Assembly: GCF_001429725.1 (NCBI RefSeq)
Contig: NZ_LMHV01000008.1
Location: 1-64,000, forward strand
Origin: Rhizobium sp. Root708
Lineage (GTDB): Bacteria > Pseudomonadota > Alphaproteobacteria > Rhizobiales > Rhizobiaceae
Length of the DNA stretch: 64,000 bases
Direction of reading: 5' to 3'
In this document: positions 45,707 through 54,431 of the stretch, in pieces
Layout: every line of letters begins with the position of its first letter
How positions within the stretch are numbered: position 1 is the stretch's first letter
Notes under the pieces: model-generated
What the model was told of the DNA's origin: nothing
Databases searched by the model: none
Seen by the model: only the letters and a program-made list of their open reading frames with translations
Program-made: the position numbers and the translations under genes

Positions 45707-46359
45707 TTCACTTCAACCTTCACCGGCGTCACGAGCCAGTTCTTGGGATTCACGAGCTTGAAAACGCCGACGACCGAGGCGGTCTTGCCTGTCAGTGTCG
45801 CCGGATCGAGATTGGCCAGAACGGATTTCTTCATCTCGTTGTTGATGGCAGAGCCGGCGTCCTGGAACTGGATCTGGTTGGTGAATTGCCCGAACTCGAT
45901 CGTCCCGGTCGCATCACGCAGGTCCGTACCATTTACGGCCGGGCCCGTCTGAACGCGGACGGTGACATCCGCCGGCAATCCGTCGACCTTCAGTTCATTG
46001 TAATTGGATTTCCGTTCGCCGAACACGCCGTTGAGTGTGACAGGAAGGACGGGCCCGGTAGTCGTCGCCACGCCATATTTCTCACCCGCCGCCTTCTTGT
46101 CGGCAGCAATCGCGTTTGCGAGTTCGGTCGCCGCGACCGCCTTCTGCTGCACGGCGGCCTGTATCTTCGGAAACTGCTCGGCTCCATAGGATTCGGGCGA
46201 AAACGCCTGCTGCCGCACATCGTCCCCGGAGCCGATCCGAACCACCGTGGTATCAATCGCGATCGCGCCGACGACAATGATTGCGAGCGCGGCGCCGAGG
46301 ATCGGCTTGAGATTGCTGCGCGTCGAGCGAGTGGCAGAAGTTTCGGTTTGGGTGCTCAT
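45703..46359 (-). CDS. DUF2291 membrane-anchored protein linked to the sugar transporter
   Basis: The 218-residue protein has one N-terminal membrane helix (ILGAALAIIVVGAIAIDTTV, residues about 20-39) and a periplasmic domain with an OB-like, beta-rich C-terminal half. It matches DUF2291, whose members lie beside ribose-type ABC transporters. It is the first gene of the leftward operon, and a second member sits in the apionate transporter operon at 62526-63170. Function unknown; a periplasmic chaperone or an accessory subunit for the binding protein or permease is a reasonable guess. Confidence 0.78.
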
Positions 46360-47132
46360 TTCCAGGCGCCTTTAAACTTACTTGTCGGATGTCTTCGAGG
46401 GGTGTGAGCAAGTCGCCGCGAGACTCATCGAAAGCCGCGCGCAACTATGGCCGGGCGCGCACACATCACCGCCCCGCAACGGGGACCGATCAGACGGCTC
46501 GCCTAGGCTCGACATACGTATGAATGTGTCCACGAAACTCTCCTCGGCAAGGCAGGCGACCATCTCCTCCGGTCGCGATACCCAGGCTCCACTACGCCAT
46601 TCAGCCTCAAGGCTCGTGATAGCATTGTGGTATTAACTGCAAATACGATGTTATAATTTTCACACGCTGTCAACGCAGGCTTTTCACAAAATTAGGCGGA
46701 TAACCGGAACTTGATAGACGCTTGGAGTCATTGCAACGCAATAAAATGAGCACTCACTTATACGCCGTGCAGCATTTTCACAAATCTCGATATCACGATT
46801 ATTTATATGATAAAATTACACATTTTTCGATTCTTCGTCCCTCGCATCTATAGGCGAGGCCATCTCCGCCGACCTGAAGAGCGCCCAGATTTTGAAAACC
46901 CCACCATTCAATCTTACCTGAATATTTTTTCATTGGTAGAAAAAACTTACTGGTGAAATGGTATCTTTGTGTTATATTTCTCGGCGAGTTGACTGGGATG
47001 TCCGGGCGCCATTCGCCAAAAGGCTCTCAGCCAAAGAGGAAGATGCGGCGGCGGTCGCAAGGGAGGCTTCGATGGCCACGACAAGCGGCTTGCGCACTGT
47101 CGCGCTTCGGATGGTGGTGAGATAATCACGCA
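46360..47132. promoter_or_regulatory. Divergent control region between the transporter operon and eryA
   Basis: This 773-base region holds no recognised gene beyond a leader frame (47072-47125). Its middle (46620-46980) is AT-rich. Two words resemble the site in front of eryR: ATGTTATAATTTTCACAC (46648-46665) and GTGTTATATTTCTC (46969-46982). Other TTTTCACAAA repeats occur at 46682-46691 and 46774-46783. These are likely DeoR/EryR or EryD binding sites serving both operons. The rest of the region (46380-46600) has no clear feature. Confidence 0.6.
47072..47125 (+). CDS. Possible 17-residue leader peptide before eryA
   Basis: ATG 47072 lies five bases after GGGAGG, a better ribosome site than the one for eryA. 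The frame encodes MATTSGLRTVALRMVVR and stops at TAA 47125, seven bases before the eryA ATG, so the end of this frame covers the GGTGGTGAG site of eryA. Translation of the leader could open or couple eryA translation. No attenuator-type codon run is present. It may be chance. Confidence 0.35.
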   Translation: MATTSGLRTVALRMVVR

Positions 47133-48707
47133 ATGGCTGAAAACGATCAGATCATCATTGGAATCGATGCCGGAACCTCGGTCATCAAGGCGGTCGCCTT
47201 TGATCTGTCCGGGGGGCAGATCGCCATCTCTTCGGTCCGCAACGCCTATGCAACCGGAAACGACGGATCGGCAACGCAGTCGCTGAGCCAGACGTGGCGG
47301 GATTGCGTGAGCGCGCTGCGCGGCCTCAGCGAAAAAGTCCACAGCCTCGCATCGCGCACAGCCGCGATTTCCGTCACCGGTCAGGGTGACGGAACCTGGC
47401 TCGTCGGCGCCGGCAACGAGCCGATTTCCGACGCCTGGCTATGGCTTGACGCTCGCGCAGCCGCGACTGTTACAGCGCTCGCCGACCAACCGCAAAATCG
47501 TGCCCGTTTCGAAGCCACCGGGACCGGCCTGAATACCTGCCAGCAGGGCGCCCAGCTCGCTCACATGGACCGTTACTTTCCCGAACTGGTCAATCGCGCG
47601 GAAGTGGCTCTCCACTGTAAGGACTGGCTCTACCTCAATCTCACCGGCATACGGGCGACGGATCCATCCGAGGCAAGCTTCACCTTCGGGAATTTTCGCA
47701 CACGCAGCTATGATCCCGTCGTGATCGATGCGCTCGGTCTCACCCGCAGACGCGGCCTTCTGCCCGAAATCATCGAGGGCACGGAAGTCAGCCACGCGCT
47801 GACGCGGGAAGCGGCGGATGCCTGTGGCCTTCTCGCCGGCACGCCGGTCTGCCTCGGCTACGTCGACATGGTGATGACGGCACTCGGTGCGGGCGTGCGT
47901 GACGGCGGACGGAACGCTGCATGCTCGACGATCGGATCGACGGGCGTGCATCTGCGTGCCAAGGCCGTCGGCGACGTGCACCTGAATACCGAGGGTACCG
48001 GTTATGTCATCGCGCTGCCGATCCCCGGAATCGTTACCCAGGTGCAGACCAATATGGGGGCGACGATAAACATCGACTGGCTGCTGGAGATCGCCGGCTC
48101 GCTGATGGCGGAAGCAGGCAAGCCCGTCTCTCATGCCGACCTCGTATCAAAAATCGATGGCTGGTTTGCGCAGAGCCAGCCCGGAGGCGTCGTCTACCAC
48201 CCTTACATTTCGGAAGCCGGAGAACGTGGCCCGTTCGTCAACGCCAACGCGCGCGCCGGCTTCAGCGGCCTCTCGGTTCGCCACGGCTTTCCCGACCTCA
48301 TACGTAGCGTGATCGAGGGCCTGGGGCTTGCGACGCGCGATTGCTACGCCGCGATGGGCGATACACCCGACGAACTCCGTATCACCGGCGGGGCGACCCG
48401 CTCGGTAGCTCTTCGACGCTCTCTTTCTGCTGCTATGAATGCGCCTATCCGTCTGTCGCGCCGTGAGGAAACCGGAGCTGCCGGCGCCGCGATGATGGCC
48501 GCCGTTGCAATCGGTGCCTATTCGAGCATGGACGAGTGCATCTCAAGCTGGGTTACGCCGCTGCTCGGCGATGTCGAGGTTCCTGATGCCCAGGAGGCCC
48601 TTCGCTTCGACGAGCTTTATGGCGCCTACACCGATATCCGCCGCGCGATGCCACCGGTTTGGGACAGACTCGCGTCGTCCACAGTGACATCGCCTTCCAG
48701 CGACTAA
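47133..48707 (+). CDS. eryA: Erythritol kinase EryA
   Basis: A 524-residue FGGY kinase with N-terminal ATP-binding IIIGIDAGTSVIKAVAFDLS and the C-domain ELRITGGATRSVALRRSLSA, AGAAMMAAVAIG. EryA phosphorylates erythritol to D-erythritol 1-phosphate. The identification rests on the downstream order eryB-eryC-eryD-eryR-tpiB-rpiB, the conserved rhizobial/Brucella locus, and on overall family fit. The start is ATG 47133. It leads the rightward operon; EryD/EryR are the likely regulators through the upstream sites. Confidence 0.88.
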   Translation: MAENDQIIIGIDAGTSVIKAVAFDLSGGQIAISSVRNAYATGNDGSATQSLSQTWRDCVSALRGLSEKVHSLASRTAAISVTGQGDGTWLVGAGNEPISDAWLWLDARAAATVTALADQPQNRARFEATGTGLNTCQQGAQLAHMDRYFPELVNRAEVALHCKDWLYLNLTGIRATDPSEASFTFGNFRTRSYDPVVIDALGLTRRRGLLPEIIEGTEVSHALTREAADACGLLAGTPVCLGYVDMVMTALGAGVRDGGRNAACSTIGSTGVHLRAKAVGDVHLNTEGTGYVIALPIPGIVTQVQTNMGATINIDWLLEIAGSLMAEAGKPVSHADLVSKIDGWFAQSQPGGVVYHPYISEAGERGPFVNANARAGFSGLSVRHGFPDLIRSVIEGLGLATRDCYAAMGDTPDELRITGGATRSVALRRSLSAAMNAPIRLSRREETGAAGAAMMAAVAIGAYSSMDECISSWVTPLLGDVEVPDAQEALRFDELYGAYTDIRRAMPPVWDRLASSTVTSPSSD

Positions 48708-48744
48708 CCCAAATCTTGATGCGGGAGCATCGAAGGAGCATGGC

Positions 48745-50253
48745 ATGACTGATTTAGCAGTGGATCTCTTCGTCATCGGTGGCGGCATCAACGGCGCCGG
48801 TATCGCGCGCGATGCCGCGGGGCGCGGGTTGAAGGTCGTATTGTGCGAAAAGGACGATCTGGCACAAGGCACGTCCTCGCGATCGGGGAAACTGGTGCAT
48901 GGCGGTCTGCGCTATCTTGAATATTACGAATTCCGCCTCGTGCGTGAAGCGCTCATCGAACGTGAAGTGCTGCTGAATGCAGCGCCGCACATCATCTGGC
49001 CCATGCGTTTCGTGCTGCCGCATAGCCCCGCGGACCGCCCCGCCTGGCTCGTGAGGCTTGGTCTCTTTCTCTACGACCACCTCGGGGGCCGCAAGAAGCT
49101 GCCCGGCACGCGCACGCTCAATCTCCTGCGGGATCCGGAAGGCACGCCGATCCTCGACCAATACACCCGGGGTTTCGAATATTCCGACTGTTGGGTCGAT
49201 GATGCACGCCTCGTGACATTGAACGCCGTCGGCGCGGCGGAGAAAGGCGCGGTTGTGCTGACCCGCTCTCCAGCGATTTCGGCACGTCGCGAAAACGGCA
49301 GCTGGGTGGTCACGACGAAGAACAGCCTTACAGGTGAAACGCGGACGTTCCGGGCCAAATGCCTTGTCAACTGCGCCGGTCCTTGGGTGTCGGACATCAT
49401 CAATCGGGTTGCCGGATCGAATTCGAGCCGCAACGTTCGCCTCGTCAAGGGAAGTCACATCATCGTGCCCAAGTTCTGGGCCGGCTCAAATGCCTATCTC
49501 GTCCAGAACCACGACAAGCGCGTGATTTTCATCAATCCCTATGAAGGCGACAAGGCGCTGATCGGAACGACCGATATCGCCTATGAGGGCCGGGCCGAGG
49601 ATGTCGCAGCCGACGAGAGCGAGATCGATTATCTCCTGAAAGCGGTCAATCGCTACTTCAAGGAAAAGCTCCGCAGGCAGGATGTGTTGCATAGCTTCTC
49701 CGGCGTGCGCCCGCTGTTCGACGATGGCAAGGGCAACCCTTCCGCCGTGACCCGCGACTACGTCTTCGACCTCGATGAGACGGGCGGAGCGCCCCTTCTC
49801 AACGTCTTCGGAGGCAAGATCACCACGTTCCGCGAACTTGCCGAACGCGGATTGCAGCGCCTCAAACACATCTTCCCGAACATGGGTGGCGACTGGACGC
49901 AAGGCGTTCCGCTGCCGGGTGGCGAAATCCCGAACGCGGATTATGAGACCTTCGCCAACAGCCTGCGCGATGCCTATCCCTGGATGGGACGCAAGCTGGT
50001 GCACCACTATGGTCGGCTGTACGGAGCCCGCGCGAAAGACGTGATCGCCGGAGCAAACAGTGCCGAAGGCCTAGGTCGACACTTCGGCGGTCAGCTTTAT
50101 GAGGCCGAGGCCCGCTATCTGGTCGCAACGGAATGGGCAGAGACGGCCGAAGACATCCTCTATCGGCGCACGAAGCACTACCTTCATTTGACCGAAGCCG
50201 AACGCGCGGCTTTCACCGAATGGTTTGCCTCGGCCCGTCTTGTTGCCGCCTGA
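48745..50253 (+). CDS. eryB: Erythritol phosphate dehydrogenase EryB
   Basis: A 502-residue GlpD-family flavoprotein with FAD motif DLFVIGGGINGAGIARDAAG, SGKLVHGGLRYLEYYEFRLV, and a C-terminal helical domain ending HLTEAERAAFTEWFASA. EryB oxidises D-erythritol 1-phosphate to D-erythrulose 1-phosphate, feeding electrons to the respiratory chain. ATG 48745 follows GAAGGAG. It lies 37 bases after eryA and 11 before eryC. It is about 80 residues shorter than the GlpD-like paralogue at 37720-39468. Confidence 0.9.
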   Translation: MTDLAVDLFVIGGGINGAGIARDAAGRGLKVVLCEKDDLAQGTSSRSGKLVHGGLRYLEYYEFRLVREALIEREVLLNAAPHIIWPMRFVLPHSPADRPAWLVRLGLFLYDHLGGRKKLPGTRTLNLLRDPEGTPILDQYTRGFEYSDCWVDDARLVTLNAVGAAEKGAVVLTRSPAISARRENGSWVVTTKNSLTGETRTFRAKCLVNCAGPWVSDIINRVAGSNSSRNVRLVKGSHIIVPKFWAGSNAYLVQNHDKRVIFINPYEGDKALIGTTDIAYEGRAEDVAADESEIDYLLKAVNRYFKEKLRRQDVLHSFSGVRPLFDDGKGNPSAVTRDYVFDLDETGGAPLLNVFGGKITTFRELAERGLQRLKHIFPNMGGDWTQGVPLPGGEIPNADYETFANSLRDAYPWMGRKLVHHYGRLYGARAKDVIAGANSAEGLGRHFGGQLYEAEARYLVATEWAETAEDILYRRTKHYLHLTEAERAAFTEWFASARLVAA

Positions 50254-50264
50254 AGGATACATCC

Positions 50265-51197
50265 ATGCCTTTGACGCTTTCGCTCAATACCAATCCGCTG
50301 GTGAACCGCTTTGCCCATCCGGATGACCTGATCGAGACGGTGGCCCGCGACCTGCGGCTGCGCGACCTGCAACTGACCCACGAATTCATCAATCCGAGCT
50401 GGCAGGCGCCGATCATTCGCCGCATGACGCGCGCCATGGATGCGGCACTCCAGCGCACCGGCGTCCGCGTGACCTCCGGCATGACCGGTCCCTATGGTCG
50501 TCTCAACCACTTTGGCCATCCGGACAGGGAGGTCCGACGCTACTATATCGACTGGTTCAAGACATTTGCCGACATCATTGGCGACCTCGGCGGGCAGTCC
50601 GTCGGGACACAGTTCGCGATCTTCACCTACAAGGATTTCGATGATCCGGCGCGCCGCGAAGAGCTGATCAGCATCGCCATCGACTGCTGGGGAGAGGTCG
50701 CCGAGCACGCCCGGGCAGCGGGCCTGTCCTATGTCTTCTGGGAGCCGATGAGTGTCGGACGCGAGTTCGGCGAGACGATATCCGCCTGCCTGGCTCTGCA
50801 GGAGCGCCTGACGGCTTCAAACCTCGCAATTCCGATGTGGATGATGGCCGACATCGATCATGGCGACGTCACGTCTGACAACCCAGACGACTATGATCCC
50901 TATGCATGGGCGCGCGCCGTTCCGAAAGTATCGCCGATCATCCACATCAAACAAAGCCTCATGGACAAGGGCGGTCACCGTCCCTTTACCGCAGCCTTCA
51001 ACGCCAAGGGCCGCATTCAGCCCGCCCCGCTGCTTCAGGCATTTGCCGAAGGCGGCGCCGTCGACAACGAAATCTGCCTCGAACTCTCATTCAAGGAGCG
51101 GGAGCCGAACGACCGCGAGGTCATTCCGCAAATTGCCGAGAGCGTCGCATTCTGGGCGCCTCACATCGACACCGGCGTTGCCGACTTGAACATTTGA
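50265..51197 (+). CDS. eryC: Erythrulose-1-phosphate epimerase EryC
   Basis: A 310-residue TIM-barrel protein of the xylose-isomerase-like superfamily (HEFINPSWQAPIIRRMTRAM; SYVFWEPMSVGREFGETISA; MMADIDHGDVTS; IHIKQSLMDKGGHRPF) with the acidic and His residues that bind a metal in this fold. In the Brucella pathway EryC epimerises D-erythrulose 1-phosphate to L-erythrulose 1-phosphate. ATG 50265 follows AAGGA; the open frame extends further upstream inside eryB but is not needed. It fits the standard operon order. Confidence 0.88.
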   Translation: MPLTLSLNTNPLVNRFAHPDDLIETVARDLRLRDLQLTHEFINPSWQAPIIRRMTRAMDAALQRTGVRVTSGMTGPYGRLNHFGHPDREVRRYYIDWFKTFADIIGDLGGQSVGTQFAIFTYKDFDDPARREELISIAIDCWGEVAEHARAAGLSYVFWEPMSVGREFGETISACLALQERLTASNLAIPMWMMADIDHGDVTSDNPDDYDPYAWARAVPKVSPIIHIKQSLMDKGGHRPFTAAFNAKGRIQPAPLLQAFAEGGAVDNEICLELSFKEREPNDREVIPQIAESVAFWAPHIDTGVADLNI

Positions 51198-51270
51198 TCG
51201 GGAGATTTACAAAGTCGTCCTGCTAAGGCGCGGCAGAAGATCCGGCCACAAGACAAGAAGGGAACTGCTC

Positions 51271-52206
51271 ATGGCGGACACTGATGACACGCTTGCCGTG
51301 CGTGCCGCCTGGCTGCATTACGCCGGCGGACTCACTCAATCCGATGTCGCCAAGCGGCTTGGCGTTCCATCGGTTAAAGCGCACCGGCTGATCGCGAAAG
51401 CTGTCGCCGAAGGCGTCGTCAAGGTGACGATCGACGGCGATATCGTTGAGTGCGTTGCGCTGGAGAACAAGCTCTTGGAGCGGTTCGGGCTGAGGTATTG
51501 CGAAGTGGCTCCCGATCTTGGGGAGGATGGTCTTCCGCTCAGAGCTCTCGGTCACGCCGGCGCGACCTTCCTCAAACGGGAAATCGAGCGAGGCGATAAC
51601 AGCGTCATCGGCCTCGGCCACGGCCGTACACTTGCGGCTGCCGTACAGTACATGCCGCGTGTCGCGGCCAAGGACGTGCGCTTCGTATCCCTGCTTGGCG
51701 GGCTGACGAGGAACTACGGCGCCAATCCCTACGATGTGATGCACCGCATTGCCGAGAAAACCGGCACGCATGCCTTCGTGATGCCGGTCCCCTTCTTTGC
51801 CAACACCGGCGAGGATCGGGAAGTCCTGCGTGCCCAGCGCGGCGTGAAAGAGGTCTTCGACCTTGCCAACAAGGCGGATCTGAAACTTGTCGGCCTTGGA
51901 ACCGTCGATGCCGAAGCTCAGCTTGTGCTTTCCGGCATGGTCGAGCCAGCCGAGATTCAGGACATTGCTGCCGCGGGCGGTGTCGGAGAAATCTTGGGGC
52001 ACTTCTTCGATGCAAACGGAGAGGTCCTCGATACCGCCCTCACGGCTCGGACCCTCTCGGCTTCTTTTCCACAAAAGCGGACCGAGCGGCTGGTCGCACT
52101 TGCAGGCGGACAATCAAAGGTCGAAGCGATCCGCGCCATCCTCAACAGCCACCGCCTTTTCGGGCTGATTACCGATGAACGCACCGCCAAGGCGCTACTC
52201 AGTTAA
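51271..52206 (+). CDS. eryD: EryD, SorC-family erythritol repressor
   Basis: The 311-residue protein has an N-terminal HTH (HYAGGLTQSDVAKRLGVPSV, residues 15-34) and a SorC/DeoR-type sugar-binding C-terminal domain (VIGLGHGRTLAAAVQYMPRV). EryD represses the ery operon in the absence of erythritol. The start is ATG 51271 with AAGGGAA upstream. It lies 73 bases after eryC and 87 before eryR, where a new promoter appears. Confidence 0.9.
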   Translation: MADTDDTLAVRAAWLHYAGGLTQSDVAKRLGVPSVKAHRLIAKAVAEGVVKVTIDGDIVECVALENKLLERFGLRYCEVAPDLGEDGLPLRALGHAGATFLKREIERGDNSVIGLGHGRTLAAAVQYMPRVAAKDVRFVSLLGGLTRNYGANPYDVMHRIAEKTGTHAFVMPVPFFANTGEDREVLRAQRGVKEVFDLANKADLKLVGLGTVDAEAQLVLSGMVEPAEIQDIAAAGGVGEILGHFFDANGEVLDTALTARTLSASFPQKRTERLVALAGGQSKVEAIRAILNSHRLFGLITDERTAKALLS

Positions 52207-52244
52207 TAACAGGAAAGCATTCCAATGTAACATGATTTATGTTG

Positions 52245-52275
52245 TATAATGTGATATCCGTGTTATATTTCACAC
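52245..52275 (+). promoter_or_regulatory. Promoter and operator in front of eryR
   Basis: TATAAT at 52245-52250 resembles a -10 box. It runs into GTGATATCCGTGTTATATTT and CACAC (52251-52275), an imperfect inverted repeat (TGTGATAT ... ATATTTCACA). The word GTGTTATATTTC recurs at 46969-46980 before eryA, and a close variant at 46648. This argues for autoregulation by EryR and joint control of the divergent operons. Confidence 0.65.
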
Positions 52276-52293
52276 ACCATCATGGAGCATCCG

Positions 52294-53064
52294 ATGAAGC
52301 GCGAGGAGCGGCAGCAGTCGATCGTCAACCTGCTCGTCGAAAGCAAGACCGTCGATCTCGATGATCTCGCCGACCGCTTCACTGTCTCGAAAATGACGAT
52401 CCACCGCGACCTCGACGAGCTTGAGCAAGCGGGCGTCCTGCGCAAGGTTCGCGGCGGCGCAACGATCGATGCCGGCACCCAGTTCGAAAGCGATTTCCGC
52501 CTTCGCGAGCGCCAGGGCAACGAGGCGAAGATCGCCATGGCACGTACGGCACTCTCGCTTGTCGAACCGGGCATGACCGTCATGGTCAACGATGGCTCGA
52601 TGGCTGCGGTCCTCGGCGAGATGCTCCTGCAGAAGCGGCCCTTGACGCTGATTACCAACAACGCGGCGATCATGGAGAGGCTGAAAGGCGAAACAGGCAT
52701 CACGCTGATTGCGCTTGGCGGCATCTATTCGCCGAAGTTCAACGCCTTTCTGGGCGTCGTGACCGAGGAAGCGCTGTTTCGGTTGAGAGCCGACATCGCC
52801 TTCATTTCGACGCCTGCTGTCAGCGGCAGGCTGGCCTATCACATGGACGACAACGTCGTGCGGGCAAAGCGGGCGATGATGTCGTCGGCGACGCGCAAAT
52901 GCCTGCTCGTGAACCACCTGCGCTTCGGTCACACGGCGCTGCATGCCATGGCCGAACTGGCCGATTTCGATGCCATTATCACCGACAGCGCCCCCGACGC
53001 TGCCGTTCAGGAGGAGTTCGATCGGCAAGGCATTCGCCTGACGATCGCAGCAACGCAGGAATAG
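52294..53064 (+). CDS. eryR: EryR, DeoR-family regulator
   Basis: A 256-residue DeoR regulator: wHTH (ERQQSIVNLLVESKTVDLDD, then FTVSKMTIHRDLDELEQAGV) and a sugar-phosphate sensor domain (VNDGSMAAVLGEMLLQ). ATG 52294 has GGAG 5 bases upstream; ATG 52282 in the same frame is possible. Its place before tpiB-rpiB matches the eryR-tpiB-rpiB arrangement known in rhizobia and Brucella. It probably controls that unit and itself. The next gene starts 3 bases after its stop. Confidence 0.88.
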   Translation: MKREERQQSIVNLLVESKTVDLDDLADRFTVSKMTIHRDLDELEQAGVLRKVRGGATIDAGTQFESDFRLRERQGNEAKIAMARTALSLVEPGMTVMVNDGSMAAVLGEMLLQKRPLTLITNNAAIMERLKGETGITLIALGGIYSPKFNAFLGVVTEEALFRLRADIAFISTPAVSGRLAYHMDDNVVRAKRAMMSSATRKCLLVNHLRFGHTALHAMAELADFDAIITDSAPDAAVQEEFDRQGIRLTIAATQE

Positions 53065-53067
53065 CAC

Positions 53068-53838
53068 ATGACCGACACGCCGAAGTTCTGGATCGGAACC
53101 AGTTGGAAAATGAACAAGACTCTTGCGGAGGCCAGGCACTTCGCAAGTGGCCTGCAGACGGCGGACGCTTCCCGCGACGCGCGCATTCAACGCTTTGTCA
53201 TTCCGCCATTCACCGCCGTGCGTGAAGTGAAGGCAATGCTTGCCGACACCTCCGTCAAGGTGGGCGCACAGAACATGCATTGGGCCGATCAGGGCGCCTG
53301 GACCGGGGAAGTCTCGCCCCTGATGCTGAAGGACTGCAATCTCGACATCGTCGAGCTCGGCCATTCCGAGCGACGCGAGTTTTTCGGCGAGACCGACGAA
53401 ACGGTCGGTCTGAAGACCGAAGCCGCCGTCCGCCACGGTCTCACTCCCTTGATTTGCATCGGCGAGACGCTTTCCGACCGCGAAAGCGGCCAGGCTGCGA
53501 AAATCCTCGCGACGCAGGTTCGTGGCGCGTTGGGCAAGCTATCCGCGTCGCAAAAGTCTGCGGAAATCCTCCTTGCCTACGAACCAGTCTGGGCAATCGG
53601 TGAGAAGGGAATTCCGGCAAGCGCCGACTATGCGGATGCCCGCCAGGCGGAGATCATCGCCGTCGCCGAAGATGTCCTCGGGCGCAAGATCCCGTGCCTC
53701 TATGGCGGTTCCGTCAATCCGCAAAACTGCGAGGAACTCATTTCCTGCCCGCATATCGACGGGCTTTTCATCGGCCGTTCTGCCTGGAATGTCGAAGGCT
53801 ATCTCGACATCCTCGCCAAATGCGCCGCCAAACTCTGA
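53068..53838 (+). CDS. tpiB: TpiB/EryH, L-erythrulose-1-phosphate isomerase
   Basis: A 256-residue triosephosphate-isomerase homologue with catalytic His99 ([15 protein letters not shown]) and Glu172 ([12 protein letters not shown]). The substrate-loop Asn of housekeeping TIM (NWKMN) is Ser here (TSWKMNK), as commonly seen in TpiB/EryH-type enzymes. EryH converts L-erythrulose 1-phosphate to D-erythrulose 4-phosphate. It sits directly after eryR and before rpiB. Use as a second triosephosphate isomerase cannot be excluded; rhizobial tpiB is known to be needed for erythritol use. Confidence 0.9.
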   Translation: MTDTPKFWIGTSWKMNKTLAEARHFASGLQTADASRDARIQRFVIPPFTAVREVKAMLADTSVKVGAQNMHWADQGAWTGEVSPLMLKDCNLDIVELGHSERREFFGETDETVGLKTEAAVRHGLTPLICIGETLSDRESGQAAKILATQVRGALGKLSASQKSAEILLAYEPVWAIGEKGIPASADYADARQAEIIAVAEDVLGRKIPCLYGGSVNPQNCEELISCPHIDGLFIGRSAWNVEGYLDILAKCAAKL

Positions 53839-53849
53839 GGAGAAAGACC

Positions 53850-54305
53850 ATGAAGCTAGCAATCGCAGGAGACAGCGCAGGCGAAGGCCTCGCCAAGGTT
53901 CTCGCCGATCATCTGAAGGACCGTTTTGACGTTCACGAAGTATCGCGCACGTCAGAAGGGCAGGATCCTTTCTATGCCAACCTATCCGACCGCGTCGCCT
54001 CCGGCGTCCTAGACGGTACCTATGATCGCGCGATCCTGGTCTGCGGCACCGGAATCGGCGTCTGCATTTCGGCAAACAAGGTGCCGGGCATTCGCGCCGC
54101 ACTGACCCATGACACCTATTCGGCTGAACGTGCAGCCCTGTCGAACAACGCGCAGATCATCACCATGGGCGCTCGCGTCATCGGAAGCGAACTCGCCAAG
54201 TCGATCGCTGACGCTTATCTGACGCAGACGTTCGACGAGCAGGGTCGTTCTGCCGGCAACGTCAACGCCATCAACGAGCTTGATACCAAGTATCACAGCC
54301 GGTAG
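53850..54305 (+). CDS. rpiB: RpiB/EryI, D-erythrulose-4-phosphate isomerase
   Basis: A 151-residue RpiB/LacAB-family isomerase: [12 protein letters not shown] start, catalytic Cys65 in [14 protein letters not shown], and [15 protein letters not shown]. EryI converts D-erythrulose 4-phosphate to D-erythrose 4-phosphate, which enters the pentose phosphate pathway. GAGGAG lies 7 bases before ATG 53850. It follows tpiB by 11 bases. With EryH it is the shared exit for erythritol, erythrulose and apionate carbon. Confidence 0.9.
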   Translation: MKLAIAGDSAGEGLAKVLADHLKDRFDVHEVSRTSEGQDPFYANLSDRVASGVLDGTYDRAILVCGTGIGVCISANKVPGIRAALTHDTYSAERAALSNNAQIITMGARVIGSELAKSIADAYLTQTFDEQGRSAGNVNAINELDTKYHSR

Positions 54306-54313
54306 TCATTTCA

Positions 54314-54408
54314 GCAGTCGTGCTCCGCGCGACTGCCATCGGAAGGCGAACTTCAATTTGGCCTAACCGGCGCCATAGGCGCCGGGCAAATCGGAAGCCG
54401 CTTCCGAT
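54314..54408 (+). repeat. Three perfect hairpins between rpiB and dhaK
   Basis: In the 126-base gap there are three exact inverted repeats: GCAGTCG/CGACTGC (54314-54320 with 54330-54336), CCGGCGCC-ATA-GGCGCCGG (54367-54385), and ATCGGAAG-CCG-CTTCCGAT (54390-54408). No T-run follows, so these look like message-processing or stability elements setting relative levels of the ery and dha parts, or a protein-binding site. Confidence 0.6.
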
Positions 54409-54431
54409 CGCACGACAATGGGAGGATTGGC

